From JAJFKB01 sp965230515 (GTDB lineage Bacteria > Pseudomonadota > Gammaproteobacteria > Pseudomonadales > IMCC2047): 64,000 nucleotides of DNA. The translations under genes and the position numbers were made by a program. The DNA is taken from positions 868,001 to 932,000 of the forward strand of contig OZ246007.1 of NCBI GenBank assembly GCA_965230515.1. The letters run 5' to 3'. Under the pieces are notes generated by a model. The model made no database searches. It was not told where the DNA came from and worked only from the letters and a program-made list of their open reading frames with translations. Below are positions 9,187-16,513 of the stretch, piece by piece (position 1 is the first letter of the stretch; each line of letters begins with the position of its first letter).

Positions 9187-10149
9187 ATGCTGCCATTAAT
9201 ACCCGAAGGTTATCAAAAATCCACCGTCAATATTCTTGAGAAAGAGCGGTTTGACTATTGGCGGGATCTTATCTGCGATGAATTCGTAAAACTGGATTGT
9301 GAAGCGGTCGAAAACGGTTCCTTTCACGGTGAAATACGGGGCGGTGTCGGTGTATCGAGTTTGCGCTTTTCCGAAGTGATTTCTGACCCTCAGTTAGTGC
9401 GCCGATCGAAACAACAGATTTCAAAATCAGCGGAGGAAGATTTCTTAATCAGCTTTCAGCTAACCCAGCAGGGGCTGGTCAGGCAAGATGGACGTGAAGC
9501 CGTTCTGAAGCCCGGTTACTTTGCGCTTTACGATAGTACCCGTCCGTACACACTGACATTCAAGGAACATTTCCATCAGTTTATTGTGCAAATGCCCAAA
9601 GAGGTACTAAGCCGGCATTTAATGAACCCCGAGCAATACACGGCGATTCCGATATCAGGCAATCATGGATTAGGCGCAATTCTATCCAATTTTATTTTTT
9701 CTTTAACGAAAGAGTTACACCACGTACAACAAGCTCCCGACGAGTTATCGGAAAACCTGGTAAATATGATTGCTATGGCATTCAGCTCTTCATTGATGCT
9801 TGAGGAAAGCGGCAATCAACCCGTGGCACGCGAATCCATCAAGCTGAGAGTTCGACAGTACATCGATAATAATCTGTGCAATCCGGAATTATCCAATCAT
9901 CATATTGCTGCGGCCCAGGGCATCTCTACGCGCTATTTAAATAAGCTGTTTGAAGATGAAGAACAGAGCATACACCGCATCATATTGGATAAGCGCATGC
10001 GCAGAGCCTATGAGATACTCAGCAATCCCGCCTATTGTGGTCATAGCGTTGAGCGCGTCTCATACACCCTGGGTTTCTCCAGTCCGGCACATTTCTCACG
10101 TACGTTTAAGAAGCATTTTGGCAAAAGCCCCAGTGATGTCAGACAATAA
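9187..10149 (+). CDS. AraC-family transcriptional regulator
   Basis: This is a 320-residue regulator. The N-terminal part (about 1-200) fits the AraC-binding-domain-like fold of the AraC/XylS group NahR/FeaR type, with the stretch YFALYDSTRPYTLTFKEHFH. The C-terminal 100 residues hold two helix-turn-helix motifs ending with the family signature VERVSYTLGFSSPAHFSRTFKKHFGKSPSDVR. It follows the aldoxime dehydratase by 42 bp on the same strand. In known aldoxime-nitrile clusters an AraC-type protein activates the nitrilase and dehydratase genes, and the same role is inferred here with an aldoxime or nitrile as effector. Confidence 0.9.
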   Translation: MLPLIPEGYQKSTVNILEKERFDYWRDLICDEFVKLDCEAVENGSFHGEIRGGVGVSSLRFSEVISDPQLVRRSKQQISKSAEEDFLISFQLTQQGLVRQDGREAVLKPGYFALYDSTRPYTLTFKEHFHQFIVQMPKEVLSRHLMNPEQYTAIPISGNHGLGAILSNFIFSLTKELHHVQQAPDELSENLVNMIAMAFSSSLMLEESGNQPVARESIKLRVRQYIDNNLCNPELSNHHIAAAQGISTRYLNKLFEDEEQSIHRIILDKRMRRAYEILSNPAYCGHSVERVSYTLGFSSPAHFSRTFKKHFGKSPSDVRQ

Positions 10150-10215
10150 AATAACCCACAGTGACTACTAAGGCCGCACGATACCCAATACGGCCCAGAG
10201 AAATGGCAACGCTAG

Positions 10216-11457
10216 CTACAGCATTCGCTTTTGATGCTCCACCAGATAATCAATCTCTTCTTCAGTGTTAAAGAAGTGGGTACAAACCCGAAGATTACCC
10301 ACGCCACCAAGATTTCGAAGTGATATCTTGATCGGTTTCATACAGCGACCGGGTGCAGCGCAACTTTCAAAAAAAGCGGTATCTTTTTCATAACTGCCGC
10401 TGGTATAGGTAATCAGTCCATGTCTTTTCGCTGGATCCGTTGGGGAAGTGACAGTACAACCAATCTCCTGCAACCGATCAATGGCAAAGGTGCCCAGACG
10501 TCTAACACGCTCCTCAACATTCTTAATACCGATTTTCTCGTAGAATTTCAGCGTTGCAATCCAGCCAAACAGTGATGGTCCGATCGTGATATCCTGCGAA
10601 AACTTGTTCGCGGTATTAACCGGCGGGTAGTCCCAGTGCGCCATATTATCGTGGTTCTCTATACCGAACGGTATTGGCCCCGGAATCTGCGCCCAGATAT
10701 AATTGCGAAACCGCGGATTGATCTTCTCTATCAACTCTTTTTTGATATAGAAAAGTCCCGCTCCTTCAGGTCCACATTGCCATTTGTAAGCGCCCGTCAC
10801 CATCATATCAACATCATCATCCTTGACATCAATATCAATCGCTCCGAAAGCCTGAATCGCATCATCAAGCACCAGCGCGCCGTGTTTATGAGCGATTCGA
10901 CACACCTCTTTCATATTGAAGGTAAAACCGCAAAAAGCTGTGGTACGATCGACAATCACCAGTTTGGTATTGTCATCCACTTGAGCCTCCAGATCCTCCA
11001 TCAATATTTCACCATTGACATGTTTAACAAACCGCAACTCTACGCCGTAACGCTTTCTGAGATCCTGAGCGATATAAAGAAACGATGGATAGGACAGGTC
11101 ATTGACGACTATGTTGTCACCGGGCTGCCACTCCAACATGTTATACATAATCAAATTCGCGGTAATGGAGGGCCGATATGAATTGGTTACCTCGTCAACG
11201 TCGGCATTGATAAAACGTGCACCCCGCTCAATACTCTCACTCCAGGCCGTTGTCAGAAAAGGATGGGTAGCAATGTCCGCATTGGGAATATCCTCCATTC
11301 TTCCAAATTCAACGAAATTGTAAAACTCTCTGGCCGCCTTTAACCAATAATTACCAGGGATCATCTGATCACCGGCATTAAGGTAAACCCAATAATCCGT
11401 TAGCTTAAACTCACCGCGAATTTCATCTAAATGTTGATCAATATAATTTGTGCTCAC
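10216..11457 (-). CDS. Class V PLP aminotransferase / cysteine-desulfurase-like enzyme
   Basis: This is a fold-type I PLP protein of 413 residues in the class V group (isopenicillin N epimerase, kynureninase-like and desulfurase-like enzymes). The PLP-binding Asp is in VLDDAIQAFGAIDID and the Schiff-base Lys in TGAYKWQCGPEGAG. No desulfurase-type active-site Cys loop is obvious. The start is GTG. It is the last gene of a three-gene reverse-strand operon behind ridA and an Asp/Glu-racemase-like gene. RidA removes reactive enamines released by PLP enzymes, which fits a beta-elimination, lyase or epimerase activity. The true substrate is unknown. Confidence 0.85.
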   Translation of the reverse strand: MSTNYIDQHLDEIRGEFKLTDYWVYLNAGDQMIPGNYWLKAAREFYNFVEFGRMEDIPNADIATHPFLTTAWSESIERGARFINADVDEVTNSYRPSITANLIMYNMLEWQPGDNIVVNDLSYPSFLYIAQDLRKRYGVELRFVKHVNGEILMEDLEAQVDDNTKLVIVDRTTAFCGFTFNMKEVCRIAHKHGALVLDDAIQAFGAIDIDVKDDDVDMMVTGAYKWQCGPEGAGLFYIKKELIEKINPRFRNYIWAQIPGPIPFGIENHDNMAHWDYPPVNTANKFSQDITIGPSLFGWIATLKFYEKIGIKNVEERVRRLGTFAIDRLQEIGCTVTSPTDPAKRHGLITYTSGSYEKDTAFFESCAAPGRCMKPIKISLRNLGGVGNLRVCTHFFNTEEEIDYLVEHQKRML

Positions 11458-11507
11458 TTTACTTCTGAACTCCTTTGTTCAATTTATACTCATTGTCTGA
11501 ATTATCA

Positions 11508-12260
11508 TCAGACAACTTCAATAAAACGCTGATTAAAATCAATGCAGCGATAGGCATCGGCAAAAAAACAGGCCAGATTGACGACATCAAAAACAGGCAC
11601 TTTGAGAACCTGCTGAATATCTGTCCTGAAGGGAATCAGATTGGGACATTCAAGCACAACCAGCCCCAAATAATCGCAACTGTTTTTTAGTGAGGACGCT
11701 GCGTTAACAACGTCCCGTCTCATTTTCTTCACGTCCATGTTCTGTGCCCCTTCAAGCACCACACGTCGAAATTCCGGATAGTCCTGCATTCCTTTTACCT
11801 GAACCTGATCGAGGCTGAAGCCGGATGTCACCAAATGCTCGTTAGTGAGTAAGCCAGAATGGCCGGTTATCAACCCTGCTTTTCTGTGGGCCGGGAGAAA
11901 GCCTTTCAGCATGGGCAACATCTGCAGACCCGAGCTGATAAAGGGAATATCCAGTACATCCGCAATCAGCTTTTGAAACGGTGCGTATAACCCGCAACTG
12001 GTGGTTATAAAACAGACCCCTTTATCCTGCAACCGCCTGGCAGCAGCAATAATAGGTGGAATACAAGTTTCATCAATAGCAATTAATTGCTCAATGCCAA
12101 CACCCTCGACAGTGCTGTACAAAACCGGGAAATCAAAACTCTGGGCATGGCCGGGATCACCTGGCAAACGAGGGATTGAAGAGTGAAGCGACAGAATACC
12201 GGCCACCTGGCCATAGTGGTTTCTTCCACCCCGTAGCTGATCCGGAAAAGCACTATTCAT
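11508..12260 (-). CDS. Aspartate/glutamate/hydantoin racemase-family protein
   Basis: This is a 250-residue member of the two-Cys racemase superfamily (Asp/Glu racemase, hydantoin racemase, maleate isomerase, arylmalonate decarboxylase). The two expected Cys are visible: TTSCGLYAP near residue 89 and VLECPNL near residue 204. The ATG lies three bases after the ridA stop codon, so translation is probably coupled. The class V PLP gene follows 50 bp later. A racemase or isomerase acting on an amino acid or dicarboxylate would fit, but several chemistries share the fold and I cannot choose one. Confidence 0.8.
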   Translation of the reverse strand: MNSAFPDQLRGGRNHYGQVAGILSLHSSIPRLPGDPGHAQSFDFPVLYSTVEGVGIEQLIAIDETCIPPIIAAARRLQDKGVCFITTSCGLYAPFQKLIADVLDIPFISSGLQMLPMLKGFLPAHRKAGLITGHSGLLTNEHLVTSGFSLDQVQVKGMQDYPEFRRVVLEGAQNMDVKKMRRDVVNAASSLKNSCDYLGLVVLECPNLIPFRTDIQQVLKVPVFDVVNLACFFADAYRCIDFNQRFIEVV

Positions 12261-12263
12261 CCA

Positions 12264-12641
12264 CTATCGCCCACAAATCGCCGAGATTTCTACCAGCACA
12301 TTCTTCGGTAATCCTAAAACGGCCACACACTCTCGCGCTGGTGCCGTTCGCCCAAAATGATTAGCGTAGACCTCATTAAAAGCCCCAAAATCTTCCATAT
12401 TTGCCAAAAAGCAGGTGCATTTAACGATATCTTCAATGCTGGCTCCCGCGCCTTCTATTATCGCCAGCAGATTATTGATTACCTGCTCGGTTTGCGCCGA
12501 AATTCCATCCCCAACAACCTCCCCGCTTTCCGGATGTAAAGGTATCTGTCCGGAGACGAACAAAAATCCATTCACCTCAACCGCTTGGGAATAAGGACCG
12601 ATGGCTGCCGGAGCTCTATCTGTCTCAATAACTTTATACAT
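12264..12641 (-). CDS. RidA-family enamine/imine deaminase
   Basis: This is a 125-residue RidA/YjgF/UK114 protein, a cytosolic trimer that hydrolyses 2-aminoacrylate and related enamines to ketoacids. Family features are the early IGPYSQAVEVNGFLFVSGQ segment, the Arg in ARECVAVLGLP that binds the substrate carboxylate, and the terminal LVEISAI with the conserved Glu. It is the first gene of the operon with the racemase-like and class V PLP genes and faces a MarR regulator across a 300-bp gap. The setting suggests a pathway-dedicated RidA rather than the housekeeping copy. Confidence 0.92.
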   Translation of the reverse strand: MYKVIETDRAPAAIGPYSQAVEVNGFLFVSGQIPLHPESGEVVGDGISAQTEQVINNLLAIIEGAGASIEDIVKCTCFLANMEDFGAFNEVYANHFGRTAPARECVAVLGLPKNVLVEISAICGR

Positions 12642-12942
12642 CTGTTTTAATTCTCCTGCGCCAGTTTAAAGACCTTGCTGAACAATAAAAAACCGTGGAT
12701 AACCGGTGCTTTACTATTGGTGCTACCCTATCCGCTTGACTACTGTTTGGGTACTAAAATAATAGGGTCTTTGGTCTAAAACCCTGGCTGGTAGCTGTCT
12801 TACAAAATCGAGATCACAGCCGTTGGCTTCCCCAACCTGCAGTTGATCCAGGTCAAGAACCGATTAGTTTAGGTTTAAAGCTCAGTCATTAGCTCAGTTA
12901 TAATCCCAGCCCTCTTTGGCCAGGCAATCAGGAACAAAAATA
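12642..12942. promoter_or_regulatory. Divergent promoter region between ridA operon and marR
   Basis: This 300-bp gap must contain both divergent promoters. On the forward strand a candidate marR promoter has TATAAT at 12899-12904 and a weak TTAAAG at 12875-12880 (18-bp spacer). The octamer AGCTCAGT occurs twice, at 12879-12886 and 12891-12898, a 12-bp-spaced direct repeat sitting between the two boxes where a regulator could act. No clear reverse-strand promoter for ridA was found by eye. Control by the adjacent MarR protein is inferred. Confidence 0.4.
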
Positions 12943-13455
12943 GTGGAAAGCGTAAATAATCCAATTCTCGACGCAGAGTTTCGTGGTAACGACCAAAATC
13001 ACCGACCTTTACGTCTATGGTTACGTCTGTTGACCTGCACTAATATGATCGAAAACAAGCTGCGCAACCACCTAAGAAAGGAGTTTGGCTGTACCCTGCC
13101 GCGCTTCGACATGCTCGCGCAACTGCAAAAAAACCCGGAAGGATTAAGCATGGGTGAGCTATCCCAATTGATGATGGTATCCGCCGGAAATGTAACGGGA
13201 ATATCCAATCAGCTTGAAAAAGAAGGGCTCATCGAACGTAAAATATCCGCCAAAGACAGGCGATCCTATAGAGTCTCACTGACCGATGCCGGACTACTAC
13301 AGATTCAAAAGATGACCCACTCCTACGAATCCTGCCTATCCGAAATATTCACACAAATTTCTGAAGAAGGGACTGATACTGCCATCCAGATGTTGGGCAA
13401 ACTGAAACAACATATCGGATCTGACAGACATAGCGTTCAGCTTTCATCTGTTTAA
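12943..13455 (+). CDS. MarR-family transcriptional regulator
   Basis: This is a winged-helix regulator of about 170 residues. The core runs from a helical dimer segment (LRLLTCTNMIENKLRNHL) through the recognition region (LSMGELSQLMMVSAGNVTGIS) to the wing with the family signature Asp-Arg in AKDRRSYRVSLTDAG. I choose the GTG at 12943, with AGGA about nine bases upstream. The frame also extends to a TTG at 12916 without a good ribosome site. It is divergent from the ridA-racemase-class V PLP operon, the classic arrangement for a ligand-responsive local repressor. Tryptophanase lies 440 bp downstream. The ligand is unknown. Confidence 0.88.
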   Translation: MESVNNPILDAEFRGNDQNHRPLRLWLRLLTCTNMIENKLRNHLRKEFGCTLPRFDMLAQLQKNPEGLSMGELSQLMMVSAGNVTGISNQLEKEGLIERKISAKDRRSYRVSLTDAGLLQIQKMTHSYESCLSEIFTQISEEGTDTAIQMLGKLKQHIGSDRHSVQLSSV

Positions 13456-13476
13456 CCAATAGCTGCCGGTAAGATC

Positions 13477-13506
13477 AAAGGCTTACGTATTTCGTAGGCC
13501 TTTTTT
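13477..13506 (+). terminator. Rho-independent terminator of marR
   Basis: A hairpin with stem AAAGGC-T-TACG against CGTA-G-GCCTTT and a short loop is followed by a run of six T, 22 bp after the marR stop codon. Confidence 0.8.
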
Positions 13507-13612
13507 GTAAGCGCAAAACTAACCACGCCCTCATCAGCCGCACTGTCAATTTCTATTAATAATTTGCCAGGACAACCAGCTCTGCCAAAGCGAAAAGTAA
13601 CTTTTGATTTTT

Positions 13613-13629
13613 AATTACATATTGCAATT
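13613..13629. promoter_or_regulatory. 17-bp dyad, copy 1 (candidate operator)
   Basis: The sequence AATTACATATTGCAATT is an imperfect dyad (AATTnCA-nnn-TGnAATT). Its right half overlaps the -35 box of the promoter at 13622-13650. Two related copies lie at 13661 and 13811. The consensus is WWTTWCATWTTGYAAYT. Confidence 0.55.
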
Positions 13630-13650
13630 ATTAAACTACGTTATTATAAT
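13622..13650 (+). promoter_or_regulatory. Strong sigma70-like promoter (P1) upstream of candidate sRNA
   Basis: TTGCAA at 13622-13627 and a perfect TATAAT at 13645-13650 are separated by exactly 17 bp. Transcription would begin near 13657 and reach a terminator at 13754 without crossing a recognisable gene. Confidence 0.7.
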
Positions 13651-13660
13651 TGCCAGCATA

Positions 13661-13677
13661 TTTTACATTTTGTAATT
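13661..13677. promoter_or_regulatory. 17-bp dyad, copy 2 (candidate operator)
   Basis: TTTTACATTTTGTAATT has perfect inner arms TTACA-TTT-TGTAA. It lies just after the predicted P1 start site, a position suited to repression. It matches the two other copies at the ACAT-TTG core. Confidence 0.5.
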
Positions 13678-13722
13678 ATTATCCCATAGCACTTCCTCCT
13701 CGCGCTCATTAGAGCGCAAGAC

Positions 13723-13754
13723 AGCAGGTCCGGTTCTCCGGGCCTGCTTTTTTT
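13723..13754 (+). terminator. Strong intrinsic terminator
   Basis: An 11-bp stem (AGCAGGTCCGG against CCGGGCCTGCT, one G-T pair), a TTCT loop, and seven T at 13748-13754. It ends the candidate sRNA and isolates tnaA from upstream transcription. Confidence 0.88.
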
Positions 13755-13810
13755 ATTCTGTTGCTCGATAAAAAATAGACTTTAAGAAGAAATTCTTTTA
13801 AATAATTTTT

Positions 13811-13827
13811 AATTTCATATTGCAACT
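13811..13827. promoter_or_regulatory. 17-bp dyad, copy 3 (candidate operator of tnaA)
   Basis: AATTTCATATTGCAACT matches copy 1 at 15 of 17 positions and overlaps the tnaA -35 box with exactly the same offset (nine bases) as copy 1 has to promoter P1. This identical geometry suggests shared control of P1 and the tnaA promoter. Confidence 0.55.
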
Positions 13828-13848
13828 ATTTTAGTTTAAAACTATTAT
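13820..13848 (+). promoter_or_regulatory. Predicted tnaA promoter (P2)
   Basis: TTGCAA at 13820-13825 and TATTAT at 13843-13848 have a 17-bp spacer. The start would be near 13855, leaving a leader of only about 38 nt before tnaA, too short for an E. coli-type tnaC attenuator. Confidence 0.65.
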
Positions 13849-13892
13849 TAAGCGAATCCAAACAAACCTAGCCCCCCGAAAGGAGCCGTATT

Positions 13893-15266
13893 GTGAAAAC
13901 CATCTTTGAACCATTTAGAATCAAATCAGTTGAACCGATCAAAATGACCACACGCGAAGAGCGTGAGCAATTGTTGAAAGATGCCCACTACAATGTTTTC
14001 TCACTTAAATCCGAGAATGTGCTGATCGATCTGTTAACGGACTCCGGAACCTCAGCGATGAGCACAGACCAGTGGGCGGCCCTAATGAAGGGAGACGAAT
14101 CCTATGCGGGCTCACCTTCTTTCTATCGTTTTGAAGAATCAGTAAAGGCTCTTTTTCCTTTTAAGCATATCATCCCTACCCACCAGGGACGGGCGGCAGA
14201 ACAGATTCTAACCTCAATTCTGCCAGGTGATACCAGCACCCAGGTCATTCCAAATAACACGCATTTTGATACAACCAGGGCTAATTTTGAGAATGCCGGT
14301 ATTAATGCAGTGGATATCGTTGTCGAGGAAGGGAAAGATCCGGCGCTGGAGTACCCCTTCAAGGGCAATATGGATCTGGTCGCACTGGAAGCCATACTGG
14401 AGAAAGATGCTGACAAAATACCTCTTGTCATGATCACCATCACCAACAACGCCGGCGGTGGACAACCGGTATCAATGGCGAATGTACGCGGTGCCAAAGC
14501 AATCTGCGAAAAATATAACAAACCACTTTATATCGATAGCGCACGTTTTGCAGAGAATGCCTACTTTATCAAACTGCGTGAAGAGGGTTATCAGGATAAG
14601 TCTGTCACGGAAATTGTCCGCGAAATGTTTTCACTGGCTGATGGCATGACGATTAGTGGTAAAAAGGACACTTTTTCAAACATGGGCGGCTGGTTGGCCC
14701 TAAACGATGACGAGTGGGCAGAAAAGGCCCGCGCGCGTTTAATCATGACCGAGGGGTTTCCAACCTATGGAGGGCTTTCAGGTCGTGACCTGGAGTGTGT
14801 GGCTCAGGGTTTGAAGGAGATTGTGGACGAGGATTATCTGAAATACCGTATTCGCTCTATCCAATACATTACAGAGAAGCTGGACGAGATTGGTATTCCG
14901 GTCATGAAACCTGCGGGCGGCCATGCTGTTTTTATCGATGCCAAAGCAATGTTACCAAATATCCCTGCCCTGCAATATCCGGGACAGGCTCTTGCAGTAG
15001 CCATGTATATCTATGGCGGAATCAGAGGTGCCGAAATCGGTTCCTTTATGTTCGGGCGCCAACCGGACGGCACTGAAAAACCGGCGCAAATGGAACTGGT
15101 CAGACTGGCCATGCCTAGACGAGTGTATACCCAAAGTCAGGCCGATTACATGATCGAGGTTTTTGAGGAAATTTTCAGGGACAAGGATCAGCTTAAAGGT
15201 CTTGAAATCACCTGGGAACCGTCTTCGTTACGCCACTTCACTTCCAAGCTTAAACCTCTCGACTAA
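13893..15266 (+). CDS. tnaA: Tryptophanase
   Basis: This is a PLP beta-eliminating lyase, 457 residues, cleaving tryptophan to indole, pyruvate and ammonia. Family motifs are LLTDSGTSAMS, IPTHQGRAAEQ, the PLP Lys in SGKKDTFSNMGG, and IDSARFAENAYFIK. Positions separating it from tyrosine phenol-lyase all favour tryptophanase: HFDTTR (Asp, where the lyase has Thr), GAEIGSF (Ile, where the lyase has the phenol-binding Arg), and LRHFTSKLK (His, where the lyase has Phe). The start is GTG with AGGAG seven bases upstream. It is monocistronic, preceded by a terminator and its own promoter, and no tnaB permease or tnaC leader is adjacent. Confidence 0.94.
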   Translation: MKTIFEPFRIKSVEPIKMTTREEREQLLKDAHYNVFSLKSENVLIDLLTDSGTSAMSTDQWAALMKGDESYAGSPSFYRFEESVKALFPFKHIIPTHQGRAAEQILTSILPGDTSTQVIPNNTHFDTTRANFENAGINAVDIVVEEGKDPALEYPFKGNMDLVALEAILEKDADKIPLVMITITNNAGGGQPVSMANVRGAKAICEKYNKPLYIDSARFAENAYFIKLREEGYQDKSVTEIVREMFSLADGMTISGKKDTFSNMGGWLALNDDEWAEKARARLIMTEGFPTYGGLSGRDLECVAQGLKEIVDEDYLKYRIRSIQYITEKLDEIGIPVMKPAGGHAVFIDAKAMLPNIPALQYPGQALAVAMYIYGGIRGAEIGSFMFGRQPDGTEKPAQMELVRLAMPRRVYTQSQADYMIEVFEEIFRDKDQLKGLEITWEPSSLRHFTSKLKPLD

Positions 15267-15288
15267 TTGATTGGCAGAGTACTCAGCA

Positions 15289-15314
15289 GGAACGCTATCC
15301 ATCGATAGCGTTCC
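15289..15314. terminator. Perfect hairpin between tnaA and dusC
   Basis: An 11-bp perfect stem (GGAACGCTATC against GATAGCGTTCC) with a four-base loop lies between the two convergent stop codons. There is no long T-run on either side, so it is a probable but atypical bidirectional terminator. Confidence 0.55.
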
Positions 15315-15332
15315 GTGAGCTGTTTGGCATTA

Positions 15333-16316
15333 TCAGCAAACAGACTCCCTCGCTGCCAAATACTGCTGATCCAGTCGGTGCTGAGCGATCGCTTTTTTAA
15401 TCTGGTCGATTTTAGTTAAGCCTTTGATCTGCTGGAACAACAACTCGGCACCCGCATAGCGTTTTCTCAGGTAAGCCAGCCACTGCTTGGTACGATTACC
15501 CACATAGCGCGGACTCCATTGATCAGACTTATCAAAAAAATTCTCCACAAAATCCAGTATCTGTAACCAGGTAAGTGCTAAATCATCAGGTGTATCGCTA
15601 CGCTTGATCTGCCGGGCCAGGTCAGGGCAGGCCAGCGCACCTCTACCCAGCATGATATCCTGGCAGCCACTTTCAATTTGCGCATGGCGTGCACCGGTGA
15701 CGCTATAGATATCGCCATTGGTAATCACCGGAATACCTTCGGAAATATCCAATATTGCTTTGATATGCCCCCACTTGGCCGGTGGTTTATAGCCATCCTC
15801 CCGAGTCCGCGCATGAATACATAGTTCCGTCGCACCCGCCTCTACAATGCCGGCAACAATATCCCTCAATAAACTGCAGTCATTAAATCCCAATCGAATT
15901 TTTGCTGTTACCGGAATATCAGCGTCCACCTCATTGCGCACAGCGGCAACAATGGAAGCAACACGCTTAGGTTCCTTCAACAACACCGAACCACCATCAC
16001 TTCGATTCACAGTCTTGGCCGGACAGCCGAAGTTCAAATCGATACCTGGTGCTCCCAACCTGGCAACTGCTGCCGCATTTTCAGCCATCCATTTGGCGTT
16101 GCTACCCAATAGCTGAGTATATACCGGCGTTCCTGATGCAGTTTTTCCGCCATTACTCAACTCGGGGCAATAGCGTTGGAAAACTCTTGAAGGAAAGCGA
16201 TGGTCCGTGACTCTTACAAACTCTGTAACACAGCGATCATAGCCCCCCAGACCGGTCAGCATTTCACGCATTGCAAAGTCCACCACACCTTGCATGGGCG
16301 CCAGGATAATTCGCAT
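15333..16316 (-). CDS. dusC: tRNA-dihydrouridine synthase C
   Basis: This flavoprotein reduces uridine to dihydrouridine in tRNA (position 16 for the DusC subfamily), 327 residues. The N-terminus APMQGVVDF is the DusC-type FMN-binding start. DLNFGCPAKTVNRSDGGSVLL contains the catalytic Cys, and the IHARTR and ITNGDIYS segments are TIM-barrel FMN contacts. The gene follows the DUF1289 gene with a 2-bp gap, so the two form an operon, a common pairing in gammaproteobacteria. Confidence 0.93.
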   Translation of the reverse strand: MRIILAPMQGVVDFAMREMLTGLGGYDRCVTEFVRVTDHRFPSRVFQRYCPELSNGGKTASGTPVYTQLLGSNAKWMAENAAAVARLGAPGIDLNFGCPAKTVNRSDGGSVLLKEPKRVASIVAAVRNEVDADIPVTAKIRLGFNDCSLLRDIVAGIVEAGATELCIHARTREDGYKPPAKWGHIKAILDISEGIPVITNGDIYSVTGARHAQIESGCQDIMLGRGALACPDLARQIKRSDTPDDLALTWLQILDFVENFFDKSDQWSPRYVGNRTKQWLAYLRKRYAGAELLFQQIKGLTKIDQIKKAIAQHRLDQQYLAARESVC

Positions 16317-16318
16317 TG

Positions 16319-16513
16319 CTACTCTGCCAGCCCGGCTTTGTGCATTTTGTTATAGCGGTTATAGGTTTTTTTCAGTACTTCCTGTTTTTGCTGGTCAGGC
16401 ATATCATTCCACTGTTCTATCTCCTTCTCTGTGCGAAAGCAACCAACACAGATACGATGGTCATCAAGATGACATACCATGATACAGGGAGATTTAACGC
16501 AACTTACTGCCAT
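16319..16513 (-). CDS. DUF1289 small Cys-rich protein
   Basis: This 64-residue protein has Cys at 5, 10, 14, 22 and 25 followed by Arg-Thr, the CxGCxRT pattern of the DUF1289 (YdhL-like) family, which probably binds a metal or Fe-S centre. Its function is unknown. It is immediately upstream of dusC on the same strand. Confidence 0.9.
   Translation of the reverse strand: MAVSCVKSPCIMVCHLDDHRICVGCFRTEKEIEQWNDMPDQQKQEVLKKTYNRYNKMHKAGLAE

Larger units (their letters stand above)
13657..13754 (+). ncRNA. Candidate small RNA upstream of tnaA
   Basis: A short transcription unit of about 98 nt is bounded by promoter P1 and a strong intrinsic terminator, with no convincing reading frame. It holds an A/U-rich 5' end, an unpaired CTTCCTCCTC (13692-13701) that is complementary to a Shine-Dalgarno sequence, a perfect GCGCTC-ATTA-GAGCGC hairpin (13702-13717), then the terminator. 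An exposed CCUCC before a hairpin is the design of several trans-acting bacterial sRNAs that pair with ribosome-binding sites. A tnaA leader is the alternative, but tnaA seems to have its own promoter downstream of the terminator. Confidence 0.4.

Noticed and set aside
10172..10196. GGCCG/CGGCC hairpin between the AraC and class V PLP genes as a terminator
   Set aside because: Only five base pairs around a 15-base loop and no T-run on either strand; too weak to call.
13893..15266. Annotation of the tryptophanase as tyrosine phenol-lyase
   Set aside because: The discriminating positions (Asp in FDTT, Ile in AEIGSF, His in LRHFT) match tryptophanase rather than the phenol-lyase.
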